From contig CAZKVQ010000004.1 of the NCBI GenBank assembly GCA_964556255.1, forward strand, positions 1-64,000: a stretch of DNA of 64,000 nucleotides, read 5' to 3'. Below are positions 7,982 to 16,610 of this stretch, one piece after another. How positions within the stretch are numbered: position 1 is the first letter of the stretch; every line of letters begins with the position of its first letter. The translations under genes and the position numbers were made by a program. This stretch comes from JACJWR01 sp964556255. Its GTDB lineage: Bacteria > Actinomycetota > Actinomycetes > S36-B12 > UBA10799. Below the pieces are notes generated by a model, which saw only the letters and a list, made by a program, of their open reading frames with translations, ran no database searches and had not been told where the DNA came from.

Positions 7982-8814
7982 CGTCCTCCTCCGAGTGTCA
8001 CAGCGACATTGTCCAGCAGCCTCGTCTGCCCTAGTCGCGCGGCGACCAGCAGCCTGGCCTCTCCCTCCGAGGGCGCAGCCGAGAGGTCAGGGGCACGCAA
8101 CTGAAGGTAGTCCAGGTCCACCCCGGAGAGTTCCCCCCGCGCCGCGGCAAGCACCCCGTCGGCCCGGGCTCCGGATTCAGCGGCGCGGACGGCCGCGGCC
8201 AGAGCGCGCGGGATGGCCGACGCGGTCCGGCGCTGCTCAGAACTCAGATAGACGTTGCGGCTGGACCGCGCTAGTCCGTCGCTCTCCCGGGAGGTGGCGA
8301 CACCGACGATTTCGCACGGCATGTTGAGATCCGCCACCATCTGCTTAATCAAGGTCAACTGCTGGTAGTCCTTCTCTCCGAAGAAGGCCACCTTGGGCGA
8401 GGTCAGGTTCAGCAGTTTCGCGACAACGGTCAGCATTCCCGTGAAGTGACCCTGACGATGCTCCCCCTCCAGGATCTGCGCGGCTTCGCCCGGGACCACA
8501 GTGGTCTCCGGTGGGCCGGTCGGATACATGGTGGCTGCACTCGGCGCGAACACCGCATCGGCCCCGGAAACCCTCGCCACCTCCAGATCCTCGGCGAGCG
8601 TGCGGGGGTAGGCGTCGAAATCCTCGTTGGGTCCGAACTGCAGGGGGTTGACGAAGATGGTGACCACGACTTGACCGTGCTCCCCCATCCGTTCCCGGGC
8701 AGCCCTGATGAGGCTCGCATGGCCCTCGTGCAGGGCACCCATCGTCATCACGACCGCGCGAGGATCTCGCAGGCCCACCGATAGGTCCGCCATGGTGTGC
8801 AGCAGGGCGGTCAT
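7978..8814 (-). CDS. panC: Pantothenate synthetase
   Basis: It joins pantoate and beta-alanine using ATP to form pantothenate. The 278-residue sequence has the nucleotidyltransferase HIGH-like motif in MTMGALHEGHASLIRAAR, FVNPLQFGPNEDFDAYPR, and FGEKDYQQLTLIKQMVADL, all family signatures, followed by SRESDGLARSSRNVYLS. ATG 8814 (MTALLHTMADL) is chosen because GGAGG precedes it at normal spacing. A longer in-frame GTG-less extension upstream would run to 8898 and overlap the preceding gene, and lacks family similarity. It lies 43 bases after the DUF2520 gene and overlaps nadB by four bases. Confidence 0.95.
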   Translation of the reverse strand: MTALLHTMADLSVGLRDPRAVVMTMGALHEGHASLIRAARERMGEHGQVVVTIFVNPLQFGPNEDFDAYPRTLAEDLEVARVSGADAVFAPSAATMYPTGPPETTVVPGEAAQILEGEHRQGHFTGMLTVVAKLLNLTSPKVAFFGEKDYQQLTLIKQMVADLNMPCEIVGVATSRESDGLARSSRNVYLSSEQRRTASAIPRALAAAVRAAESGARADGVLAAARGELSGVDLDYLQLRAPDLSAAPSEGEARLLVAARLGQTRLLDNVAVTLGGGR

Positions 8815-8857
8815 GATTCCTCCACGTTGACCGACGGGCACCGCAGTAGATCGACTC

Positions 8858-9757
8858 TCATGCTGTGTCACCGTTCCTGGTCGGCTCGGAAAGCACATCG
8901 AGAAGGGCCTCTGCCCGATCTGCCGGAAGCAGCCCAGCCGACATGGCTCGATCGGCGGTCAGCCTGGCCATGGCAAGGTAGGCGGCCCGGGACTCGGGGG
9001 CCACCGCCGTGAGTGCCTTCAGGTGTTCGCGCACCGTGGTTGCATCGCCCCGTACCACTGGGCCGGTGAGCGCGGGGTCACCTGAGCGCAGGGCGTTGTC
9101 GAGGGAGGCACTCATCAGCGGACCCAGCATTCTCCCCGGCTCGGAAACCCCGGCGGCTCGTAGCAGGTCCATGGACTGGGTCGTGAGGGTCACCAGGTGA
9201 TTGGAGGCATTGGCGAGGGCGGCGTGATAGAGCGCCCGGTCCGGTTCGGCGACCCAGATGGGCTCACCGCCCATCTCCACCACGAGCGCCTCCGCCACCG
9301 GCCGCAGCGCATCGGGGGCCGTCACGCCGAAGGGGCAGTCCGCCAGCCGATCGAGGTCGAGCGAGGTACCGGTGAAGGTCATCACCGGGTGCAGCGCCAG
9401 CGGCAGCGCACCTGCGTCAGCGGCAGGTGCGAGCACCCCGATGCCGTGCCGACCACTGGCGTGCATGACGAATTGACCACGACGGAAGGCGCCGGTCTGG
9501 GCCAGGCCCCTCACCAACTCGCCCAGCACATCGTCAGGCACCGTGAGCATCACCAGATCGCTAATTGCCAGGACACGCTCCACCGAGGTGATCTCGGCCT
9601 GGGGCAGCAACGCCTCCGCCCGCAGTCGGCTCACCTCCGAGACGGCATGCACAGCGCCCACCCGATGGCCCGCCCGCGCCAGCGCCGCGGCCAGCACCGC
9701 CCCGGCACGCCCGACCCCCACCACACCGATAACCAGGCGCGGAGGCGCCTGGCCCAT
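8858..9757 (-). CDS. Rossmann-fold DUF2520 domain protein
   Basis: This protein is related to ketopantoate reductase/NADP oxidoreductase F420-type Rossmann proteins, with an N-terminal GVVGVGRAGAVLAAAL nucleotide-binding loop and the C-terminal all-helical DUF2520 domain (for example HPVMTFTGTSLDL and ALYHAALANASNHLVTL). It is conventionally found just upstream of panC in actinobacteria, which suggests a role near pantothenate synthesis, perhaps reduction of a 2-oxo acid, but the activity has not been established to my knowledge. The start is uncertain: ATG 9757 (MGQAPPRLVIG, 299 residues) fits the fold, and an in-frame TTG at 9811 would add 18 residues. It is divergent from the methyltransferase at 9848. 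Confidence 0.8.
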   Translation of the reverse strand: MGQAPPRLVIGVVGVGRAGAVLAAALARAGHRVGAVHAVSEVSRLRAEALLPQAEITSVERVLAISDLVMLTVPDDVLGELVRGLAQTGAFRRGQFVMHASGRHGIGVLAPAADAGALPLALHPVMTFTGTSLDLDRLADCPFGVTAPDALRPVAEALVVEMGGEPIWVAEPDRALYHAALANASNHLVTLTTQSMDLLRAAGVSEPGRMLGPLMSASLDNALRSGDPALTGPVVRGDATTVREHLKALTAVAPESRAAYLAMARLTADRAMSAGLLPADRAEALLDVLSEPTRNGDTA

Positions 9758-9847
9758 ACCGCGGTCGGTGCCGACGGGTTCGATGATGTCCTCGCAGGTG
9801 ATCGGGCCCAAGGTCGGGCAGCGGCTGCCGGTCGATGATGATCCAGG

Positions 9848-10972
9848 ATGAAGCAGTTCAGCAGCCTAGTGCGAGTAGCGTCCCGTGACATGGGAGCCGG
9901 CAGGACCTGGCGTTGGCGAACCGCCTGGCGGCAGGCGCTCTATGGGGAGCACGGTTTTGCCGTCGCTCCCGGGAACCTCCCTCGAGGCCACTTCTCGACC
10001 GCCGCTGAAGACCCGGCGATGGCCGAACTGGTGGCCGCGGAACTGACCCGGGTTGCGCGACGGCTCGATCGCCAATCACCCGGAAACGTGGATCTGGTGG
10101 ATGCCGGCGCGGGTGGCGGCGAACTCCTGGCTGGTGTGCTGGCGGCGGCGGAGCCCACCCTGGTGGCGCGTACCCGGGCCACGGCGATCGACTTCCGGGC
10201 GGCACCAGATGGCTACCTGGCCAGTTTCGGGGATGTGCCGGTGGCGGGTGGCACAGCCAGCTCGGCCGGCCGGCGTGCCGAGCGGGGGCCGGCGACTGTG
10301 CGTTGGCGCAGAGGTGACGCGAGCGTCGAGTGTCCGCCTACGCGCGGACTGATCGTGGCCCACGAACTCCTCGACGATGTGCCATGCGACGTGGCCGTGC
10401 TCCGGCACGAGGGCTGGCGCTATCTGGCCGTGGACCTCGCCGGCGACGAAGTGGTGGACGGTCCGGTGGAGCCGTCCGATGCGAGGTGGCTGCAACGATG
10501 GGCCGGCGATGCCCGGCTGGCGGACAGGGTGGAGATCGGGCGCCCGCGCGATGAGATCGCGGTCGCACTGGCCAGCCACCTGACCTGCGGGCGCCTGATC
10601 ATCATCGACTATGCGACGTCTGCGGATCAACGCCGAAGGCTCCACCCCGACGGCACCCTCACCGGCTACCGGAACGGTCATCAATGCCGCCCAAGGCCCG
10701 ACGGCACCATGAATCTGACTGCTCACGTGGCCATCGACTCGGTCGTCGAGGCCCTCTCCTCGGTCGGTCATGTCAGGTTGGGCACGGTGGCAGATGCGGC
10801 CGATCGGCACCTTGCCGAATCGCACGGCTCGTCCGCTGGACCCGACGGCGGGCACGGTCCACCGGTGCTGCCCTTCGCGGAGCGCATGCGCTGGGCCCGC
10901 GTTCGGGACCGGGGGTCGTGGGGCGGTTTCGCGTGGCTCTCCTTGGACCGCTGGGATACCGGCGGTACCTGA
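9848..10972 (+). CDS. MidA/NDUFAF7-family SAM-dependent methyltransferase
   Basis: It belongs to the COG1565 class I methyltransferases whose eukaryotic members (NDUFAF7/MidA) dimethylate an arginine of the complex I subunit NDUFS2 (NuoD). In 374 residues it shows the SAM-binding glycine loop VDAGAGGGEL near residue 85, the family motif AHELLDDVPCDV near 171, GRLIIIDY, the GTLTGYRNGH segment and the MNLTAHV signature. ATG 9848 is the longest start; an ATG at 9890 would remove 14 residues and neither has a good ribosome site. It ends one base before the convergent PH-domain gene. The NuoD-like protein at 13104 carries the motif expected of its substrate, which makes that pairing the best functional guess. 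Confidence 0.85.
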   Translation: MKQFSSLVRVASRDMGAGRTWRWRTAWRQALYGEHGFAVAPGNLPRGHFSTAAEDPAMAELVAAELTRVARRLDRQSPGNVDLVDAGAGGGELLAGVLAAAEPTLVARTRATAIDFRAAPDGYLASFGDVPVAGGTASSAGRRAERGPATVRWRRGDASVECPPTRGLIVAHELLDDVPCDVAVLRHEGWRYLAVDLAGDEVVDGPVEPSDARWLQRWAGDARLADRVEIGRPRDEIAVALASHLTCGRLIIIDYATSADQRRRLHPDGTLTGYRNGHQCRPRPDGTMNLTAHVAIDSVVEALSSVGHVRLGTVADAADRHLAESHGSSAGPDGGHGPPVLPFAERMRWARVRDRGSWGGFAWLSLDRWDTGGT

Positions 10973-10973
10973 G

Positions 10974-12467
10974 TCAGTCCCGCTCCTGCTGGGCTCCGGG
11001 CTGCGCGGCTGGTGGCAGCTCGGGCTGAGCGTCGACCACCTCGGATGCGGGTGCCACCGGCTCGGGTGCGTTCGCCACCGGCTCGGCGGGCGAGTTCGGG
11101 GTGGCGGCAGAGGTCGGGGCGGCGGCGTCCTCGTGGGACTGCGCGCGCGCCCAGCGGACGGATCTGTCCGCCCTGCCCGCCAGGCGGGCCCGCTCTACTT
11201 CGGCGAAGGCGAAAGCCCGCGCCTCCTCGCGTGGCCGGTGCGGGGCGAACGCCCGCACCTGCCCGGGCACCACATCGAAGTGGACCGATGCCAAACCCAG
11301 CGGTCGCTCCCACGGGCCCTGCGTGAGCCGGACCGACTGCACCCGGGCGTGTGGCGTCACCGTCGTGTGCCGGGTGATGCGGCCACGCGTCGCCACCACC
11401 ACCCTGTCGTCCGTGCCCAACCCGAGGTGACGCCATTGGATCGGCGACCGGCGGCGGACCCGTGCCGGAACTCCCAGAAGTTCGACCGACTCCGGATCGA
11501 CCCCTGGCAGGATCCGGGCCACCACCTCCCGGGCGACATCCCAGGTGGCGACTGGCAACAGCAGCCTGGCCTTCTGGACCTCGTCACCGGAATCGCCCCC
11601 AGCCGCACCCGCGACCGTCAGTCGGACAGCCACCCAACCCTTGGGGCGCCACAGCAGCGGCTCCACGAAGTCGATCGCCGCCACCCTCCCCGGAGGGACG
11701 GTTCGAGCTTCCACGCCGAGCAGCCCGTGGCGGATGCGCAGACCATCCGGGGAGTCGGCCACCGTGAAGTTGAAGTTCGAGGTGAAGTAACCGAAGATCG
11801 CCAGTCCGGGCACCGCGACAGCGATGACCAGGCCGAAGGCGGCCATCGGTCCGGCGAACAGAACCGCCAGGACAGACACCAGGACGAGGGCGATCACGCC
11901 GCTGACGAGTCCGACCGAGAGGACGCCGGAGAGCAGCAGTACGGGGGTCGGGACGGTTGTGATGATGGACTCGGGGGCCTCCCCAGCGTCGTGGCGCACC
12001 CCAGCTGAGCGAGCAAGAATCTCCGCTCGAAGCTCACCCGCGCGGTCGACTGTCAGGTAGCTCAAGGTCACCCTCGAGTCGGTGCTGCCGGCCACCTCGA
12101 CCTTGAGTTGGGCCATCCCGAACACCCGCGCGAGCAACGGCTGCACTACGTCCACGCTCTGAAGTCGGGACAGTTGCAGGCGGCGTTCCCGGCGCTGTAG
12201 CACCCCCGAATCAACCCGGAAGTCACCATCGGCATCGAACCAGAAAGTGAGTCGCTGCCACGACAACCACGCGAATCCGGCGATGACGCCAGCCACCACA
12301 GCGGCGCCCAGCAGCGTGCCCAGCAGGCCGAAGCTCTGAGCGCGGGGCAGATTCACCAGCGCGATCACGACCAGGATCGGTAGCGCGCGCACGGTGGTGA
12401 CGACCGGTGTGATGGGCGCCGTGCGGTGCCGGATCCCGGTATCGGGGGGTGAAGCGGCCTCTGTCAT
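10974..12467 (-). CDS. Membrane PH-domain protein, YdbT-like, with Pro/Ala-rich tail
   Basis: This 497-residue membrane protein has a YdbT-like layout. A hydrophobic pair (around residues 25-70) is followed by a bacterial PH (bPH2) domain (FDADGDFRVDSGVLQRRERRLQLSRLQSVDV), a second hydrophobic pair (about 170-225), and two further PH-like units (DGLRIRHGLLGVEARTVPPGRVAAIDF and RGRITRHTTVTPHARVQSV). The last 70 residues are Pro/Ala/Glu-rich and probably cytoplasmic and disordered. ATG 12467 lies three bases after the stop of the smaller PH protein, so the two form an operon and probably a complex. YdbS/YdbT-type pairs have no agreed function beyond membrane association. Confidence 0.8.
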   Translation of the reverse strand: MTEAASPPDTGIRHRTAPITPVVTTVRALPILVVIALVNLPRAQSFGLLGTLLGAAVVAGVIAGFAWLSWQRLTFWFDADGDFRVDSGVLQRRERRLQLSRLQSVDVVQPLLARVFGMAQLKVEVAGSTDSRVTLSYLTVDRAGELRAEILARSAGVRHDAGEAPESIITTVPTPVLLLSGVLSVGLVSGVIALVLVSVLAVLFAGPMAAFGLVIAVAVPGLAIFGYFTSNFNFTVADSPDGLRIRHGLLGVEARTVPPGRVAAIDFVEPLLWRPKGWVAVRLTVAGAAGGDSGDEVQKARLLLPVATWDVAREVVARILPGVDPESVELLGVPARVRRRSPIQWRHLGLGTDDRVVVATRGRITRHTTVTPHARVQSVRLTQGPWERPLGLASVHFDVVPGQVRAFAPHRPREEARAFAFAEVERARLAGRADRSVRWARAQSHEDAAAPTSAATPNSPAEPVANAPEPVAPASEVVDAQPELPPAAQPGAQQERD

Positions 12468-12470
12468 GGG

Positions 12471-12974
12471 TCAGATCCCGGCGCCGCGCGATTCGCCTTG
12501 GCGAGCCAACCGGTCACGCAGTGCCGCCGCCAGTTCCGGTGTCAGACCCGGGATTGTGGCATCAGTGGTCGCCGCCGCCGTATGCAGCCGAACGGTGGCG
12601 ATACCGAAGGATCTGTCGATCGGTCCAGCGACCACATCAACGAGTTGCAGCCGGCCGTAGGGCACCACCACGAGCCGCCGGAAGAGAATGCCGCTGGTGA
12701 CCAGCAGGTCCTCAGATCGCTCGACGTAGCCGTAGGACCTCACTCGGCGGCCGATCAACCACCAGGCCCATACCAGCACCGCAAGGGTGCCGACGATCAG
12801 CAACCCGGGGATCCAGGTCGGTATCGGAACGAGCAGTAGTACCAGGATCAGCACGATGAGGATCGCGAGGATGACCAGCACGAGGACGAGTCGCCGGGCG
12901 GTCACCAACTTTGGGGACAGTCTCACCCAGTTCTCGGTCGGCGGCTCGAACGTGCTGTCGATCTCAGTCCTCAT
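12471..12974 (-). CDS. Membrane PH-domain protein, YdbS-like
   Basis: This 167-residue protein has two adjacent transmembrane segments (LVLVLVILAILIVLILVLLL and IVGTLAVLVWAWWLIG) and then a bPH2 domain (YGYVERSEDLLVTSGILFRRLVVVPYGRLQLVDVV, here split by key elements: LLVTSGIL and VPYGRLQ). The pattern is that of the YdbS partner of YdbT. The start is ATG 12974 (MRTEIDSTFEPP) with GGTGG upstream; longer in-frame extensions to 13295 lack similarity and would cross the nuoD-like promoter region. It heads the two-gene operon and is divergent from the NuoD-like gene across 129 bases. Confidence 0.82.
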   Translation of the reverse strand: MRTEIDSTFEPPTENWVRLSPKLVTARRLVLVLVILAILIVLILVLLLVPIPTWIPGLLIVGTLAVLVWAWWLIGRRVRSYGYVERSEDLLVTSGILFRRLVVVPYGRLQLVDVVAGPIDRSFGIATVRLHTAAATTDATIPGLTPELAAALRDRLARQGESRGAGI

Positions 12975-13103
12975 AGCCGCCACCGTAGGTGAACCCCGCC
13001 GAATCACCTCGACCGGCACGGTTGCTCCGCGGGTCTGCCACCATGGGGATCGATGAGTCCGACGAGCCAGCGGTCGCGCGCCCAGCACGGGGACGAGGCC
13101 TAG

Positions 13104-14225
13104 ATGGGCGCTACCTGGACTCTTCCCCTCAACTCGGGGCACCCCGCCGCACACGGCGGCCTGCGACTGGAGGTGGAACTCGACGGAGCGACCGTGACCT
13201 CGGCAACGTGCCTGCCCGGACGGATGCACCGCGGCGCCGAGAAGCTGTTCGAGTCCCGGGACTACCGCTCGGTGCTCGCTCTGGCCAACCGGCACGATTG
13301 GTTGTCGGCCTTCGGCAGCGAGCTGGGACTTGCCCAGTTACTGGAGCGGATGCTGGGCATTGAGGTCCCCGAGCGCGCGCGGGTACTGCGCGTGCTAGTC
13401 GCGGAGCTGAGCCGGGTGGCCCATCATCTGCTCTGGTTGGCCGCGACTGCCAAGGAACTCGGTGAGGATGCTGCCGCAGCTGTCGGCTTCGCGGCCCGGG
13501 AAACGGTGCTCGGAGCGTTGGAGAGCTACTCCGGGGCACGGATGCATCTGATGGTGATACGAGTGGGCGGCCTGCGAGCGGATGCGAGCCCGGAGTGGTT
13601 GGCCCGACTGCCGGCTGTGCTGTCGGAGATCGACTCCGCAGTCACAGCCTTGACCGACGCATTCGAGGCCTTGGCCGACAGAACGCGCGGGGTTGCGGTG
13701 TTGGCTACCGCACAGGCTGCCGACTTCGCCGCCAGTGGGCCCGTCGCCCGCGCTTCGGGGCAGCCGCTCGACCTTCGATTCGACCGGATCGCCGGGGTCG
13801 ATGACGCGGATGAGGTGTACCAGAGGCTGATCGACGGCGGAGTCCTGCGCCGGGCGACGGCCAGCGCGGGGGACGCGAAGGCCCGGTTCGAGATCCTGCT
13901 CGCGCAAGCCCGAAGCAGCCGCGCAGCCGTCGCCGCGACCGCCGATTGGCTGGCGGAGTTGGCGCCGGGGCCGGTGGACGTTCCACTGCCGAAGGTGCTC
14001 CGGGTTCCCGAGGGCCACGGTTACGGCGCAACCGAGAACCCCACCGGAATCAACGGCTGGTACCTCGTATCCCGCGGCGGACCCGTGCCGTATCGGTTGA
14101 AGCTACGCACCGCGTCCTTCAACAACGCGCAGTCGCTGAGCGTGGCCCTGCCCGGCACGGCAGTCGATGACCTACCTGTTGCCTTGTTCAGCTACTTCCT
14201 GGTGGCCGGCGACATCGACAAGTAA
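13104..14225 (+). CDS. Orphan NADH-quinone oxidoreductase subunit D-like protein
   Basis: It is homologous to NuoD/NDUFS2, the 49-kDa quinone-site subunit of complex I, but stands without any other nuo gene. The N-terminal part reads NSGHPAAHGGLRLEVELDG, then RMHRGAEKLFE, aligning with the family GPQHPAAHG...GLLHRGTEKLIE. The C-terminal part reads EGHGYGATENPTG, GPVPYRLKLRTASFNNAQSL and ends VAGDIDK, as in NuoD. At 373 residues it is somewhat shorter than normal NuoD (about 400-440) and the middle is diverged. Arg43 corresponds to the arginine methylated in mitochondrial NDUFS2. Streptomyces carries a similar solitary copy (from memory). It may have a role outside complex I; the substrate relation to the methyltransferase at 9848 is inferred. 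Confidence 0.85.
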   Translation: MGATWTLPLNSGHPAAHGGLRLEVELDGATVTSATCLPGRMHRGAEKLFESRDYRSVLALANRHDWLSAFGSELGLAQLLERMLGIEVPERARVLRVLVAELSRVAHHLLWLAATAKELGEDAAAAVGFAARETVLGALESYSGARMHLMVIRVGGLRADASPEWLARLPAVLSEIDSAVTALTDAFEALADRTRGVAVLATAQAADFAASGPVARASGQPLDLRFDRIAGVDDADEVYQRLIDGGVLRRATASAGDAKARFEILLAQARSSRAAVAATADWLAELAPGPVDVPLPKVLRVPEGHGYGATENPTGINGWYLVSRGGPVPYRLKLRTASFNNAQSLSVALPGTAVDDLPVALFSYFLVAGDIDK

Positions 14226-14241
14226 GGCGCCGGAACCGCCG

Positions 14242-15183
14242 TCACAGCAGACCCTTCGACTTGAGGAACTCCTCGGCCACCAACCGCGGGTTCTTGCGAT
14301 CCTCGTCCACTTGGCTGTTCAGGTTTCGAAGATCCTCGGTGGTCAGGGCCGCTGACACTGCATCCAACTGCCGCCGCACTTCATCCGTCAGGGCTGGGCT
14401 GTAGACCGCGGGCGTCAGATTCTCTACTGTCTGCAGCCCCTTGTCGTCGACGAGTAGCAGGTAGTTGTTTGCCGACACCGCCGCAGATGAGGAGAAGATG
14501 ACCCCGGTCGTGATCTTGCCCTGGTTGAGGGCCTGCACCGTGAGCGGTCCGCCCGCGTCAAGCGGCACGAATTGTGCCACCTTCGCACCGTAGGTCCCTT
14601 CCAGACCCGGCAGGCAGAACGGTCGCTTCGGGCACTCCGGTGGACCGCCGAGAATGAGTTTGTTGGTCTGCGACCAGGTCGCCAACTCGCTGAGGCTACG
14701 GATACCCGTCCGGGCGGCGAAGTCAGCGGTCACGGCGAAAGCGTTCTGATCCTGCGCGGGAGAAGGCGTCAGCAGGGTGATCTGGCGCGGCGCGGCCAGA
14801 GCCTGCCCAGCCTGGAGGGTCTGCTGGGTGTTCCCGTTGGCGACCTGCGGGGCGTCCGGGCCGTTGGTCTTCTTGTTGAGGTACTCGGTGAAGCTGCCCA
14901 GGTACTCAGGAGTTGCCTGCAGCTCGCCCTTCTGCAGGGCGGGGGCGATGATCTCCCGAGTTGTCAGCTCCTTCACCCGGGCGTCAACGCCGTGGGCCGC
15001 CAACACCTGCTGGTACATGTTGGCGATGATGCGGGTCTCACTGAAGTTGGTGCTGGCGACGATGAACGCGTCACCCATGCCGATCGCGGAGCAGGAACTC
15101 AACGTGGCCGCCGCCAGCACCGCTACGCACACCATTGCCATCCGATGCAGCAGACGCGACGGTCGGGCCTGGCTGGCGTTCAC
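14242..15183 (-). CDS. Osmoprotectant (glycine betaine/choline-type) ABC transporter substrate-binding lipoprotein
   Basis: A 313-residue lipoprotein of the OpuC/ProX (OpuAC) family that captures quaternary ammonium compounds outside the membrane. The signal peptide ends in lipobox TLSSC with Cys31. The mature part begins VASTNFSETRIIANMYQQVL, the family signature, and contains REIIAPALQKGELQATPEYLG and LTPSPAQDQNAFAV. The start GTG 15183 has GAGGAG at good spacing. It lies nine bases after the permease gene, as the last of three minus-strand transporter genes. Exact substrate (betaine, choline, carnitine) cannot be told from sequence alone. Confidence 0.88.
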   Translation of the reverse strand: MNASQARPSRLLHRMAMVCVAVLAAATLSSCSAIGMGDAFIVASTNFSETRIIANMYQQVLAAHGVDARVKELTTREIIAPALQKGELQATPEYLGSFTEYLNKKTNGPDAPQVANGNTQQTLQAGQALAAPRQITLLTPSPAQDQNAFAVTADFAARTGIRSLSELATWSQTNKLILGGPPECPKRPFCLPGLEGTYGAKVAQFVPLDAGGPLTVQALNQGKITTGVIFSSSAAVSANNYLLLVDDKGLQTVENLTPAVYSPALTDEVRRQLDAVSAALTTEDLRNLNSQVDEDRKNPRLVAEEFLKSKGLL

Positions 15184-15192
15184 TGTGTCTCC

Positions 15193-15921
15193 TCACACCC
15201 CCGCCGCGGCTGCGGGTGCCACAGCGGTGGGGTCGGCGTCCATCATCGACTCGTCCGTGACGGACTCCGCGGTCAGCCCCTTCGGCGTCACAACCCGCTG
15301 AACCACTGCCATCACCCCTTCAGCAGCCAGCGAGATCGCCGCCGTGAGGATGGCGCCGGCCAAGATCAAGGTCGTGTCCTGGGTGGCGAAACCGTCGACG
15401 ACGTAGCGCCCCAGACCGCCTGATCCGACGATTGCGGCGAGCGACGCGGTCGCCACCACCTGCACGGTGGCCGTTCGAACGCCGGCGGCCACCAATGGCA
15501 CCGCCAACGGCAGTTCGACTTTCCGCAGCATCTGCGAGCCACTCAGCCCCAATCCCCGCGCGGCATCGCGCACCTCGGGGTCGACCTCCGATATGCCGGT
15601 AATGGTGTTGGTCAACAGCGGAGGGATCGCGAACAGCGCCAATGCCAGGACGGCCGCCACGTCACCCACTCCGATGACGGTGATCGAGGCGAAGATGATG
15701 AGCACCCCCAGCACCGGTACCGCGCGGCCGATATTGCCGATGTTGTTCGCCAGGAAGGCGCCCTTGCCCTTGTGGCCGAGGATCAGCCCGATCGGCATCG
15801 CTATCACCAACGCGATGAGCATGGCACCGGCGCTGATGACTATGTGCTGCATCGTTCGAACCGGGATGCCGTCGGGTCCGGACCAGTTGGCCGGGTCGGT
15901 GAACCACTGGAAGATGTTCAT
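15193..15921 (-). CDS. Osmoprotectant ABC transporter permease (second)
   Basis: A 242-residue permease with about five or six membrane helices and the BPD_transp_1 coupling loop (DAARGLGLSGSQMLRKVELPLAVPLVAAGVR, key residues DAARGLG and ELPLA). The start is ATG 15921 (MNIFQWFTDPANW), which overlaps the stop of the upstream permease by four bases. An ATG eight codons earlier is possible but less coupled. The last 25 residues are Ala/Asp/Thr-rich. It is probably the OpuCD-like partner of the permease encoded upstream. Confidence 0.87.
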   Translation of the reverse strand: MNIFQWFTDPANWSGPDGIPVRTMQHIVISAGAMLIALVIAMPIGLILGHKGKGAFLANNIGNIGRAVPVLGVLIIFASITVIGVGDVAAVLALALFAIPPLLTNTITGISEVDPEVRDAARGLGLSGSQMLRKVELPLAVPLVAAGVRTATVQVVATASLAAIVGSGGLGRYVVDGFATQDTTLILAGAILTAAISLAAEGVMAVVQRVVTPKGLTAESVTDESMMDADPTAVAPAAAAGV

Positions 15922-16610
15922 GCCCCGGCTCGCCGCCTCGTCCATGGGGCGACTCCGCGCTGGACGCCCAGCAACAGGAACTCGAAGATGACGGCGAGCA
16001 GCACACAGCAGATGGTCGCCGTGGCGATCTGCGCGTGATAGAAGTTCTGCTCGAATCCCGACAGGATCAACTGTCCGAAACCGCCGTAGCCGACCAGCGC
16101 ACCGATCGTGACCAGGCCCACCGTCGAGACGGTGGCGACCCGGACCCCGGCCAGGATCGTCGGAACTGCCAGCGGGAGTTCCACCTTGACCAGGGTCTGA
16201 CGCTTGCCCATGCCCATCCCCTGGGCGGCCTCCACCACTTCGGGGGACACCCCATCCAGGCCCACCACGGTGTTGCGCAGCACGACCAGCAAGGCGTACA
16301 CGGCGAGGGCGATGATTACCGTCACCGGGCTCAAACCGAATACCGGCCACAGCAGCGAGATCAGGGCGAGCGACGGGATCGTGTACAGAACTCCGGTGAG
16401 AGCCAAGACAGGACCTTGCAGTCGCCGGTACCTTCTGACCACGGCCGCCAACGGGAAAGCCACCACGAGCGCCAGGACGACCGCTGAAACCGTCAAGAGC
16501 ACATGTTCCTCGCCGGCCTGCAGCAGTTCCTGGGTGTGACTGGTGACGTAATCCCAGGAGAACCACGGGTTCGCAGCGTCCGCGGCCAGGGCCAGGAGGT
16601 TCACAGTCAT
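15918..16610 (-). CDS. Osmoprotectant ABC transporter permease (first)
   Basis: A 230-residue OpuCB-like permease. NPWFSWDYVTSH near residue 13 and HVLLTVSAVVLALVVAFPLA open the first helix, and the EAA-type loop EAAQGMGMGKRQTLVKVELPLAVP (key EAAQGMG) contacts the ATPase. ATG 16610 is the only ATG that retains the family N-terminus. It forms the sequence CATG with the ATPase start on the other strand, so the two start codons overlap by two bases. No Shine-Dalgarno sequence is visible upstream, and a GTG two codons in (16604) is an alternative. A leaderless message would explain the layout. Confidence 0.82.
   Translation of the reverse strand: MTVNLLALAADAANPWFSWDYVTSHTQELLQAGEEHVLLTVSAVVLALVVAFPLAAVVRRYRRLQGPVLALTGVLYTIPSLALISLLWPVFGLSPVTVIIALAVYALLVVLRNTVVGLDGVSPEVVEAAQGMGMGKRQTLVKVELPLAVPTILAGVRVATVSTVGLVTIGALVGYGGFGQLILSGFEQNFYHAQIATATICCVLLAVIFEFLLLGVQRGVAPWTRRRAGA
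16594..16599 (+). promoter_or_regulatory. Shine-Dalgarno AGGAGG that fixes the ATPase start
   Basis: AGGAGG lies nine bases before ATG 16609 of the ABC ATPase gene. It sits inside the antisense of permease codons 3-6 (Asn-Leu-Leu region), so the ATPase leader must be transcribed from within the permease gene. Confidence 0.75.

Noticed and set aside
12975..13295. N-terminal extension of the small PH-domain protein to 13295
   Set aside because: The additional residues are low in similarity and would place the start inside the nuoD-like gene; ATG 12974 with its ribosome site fits better.
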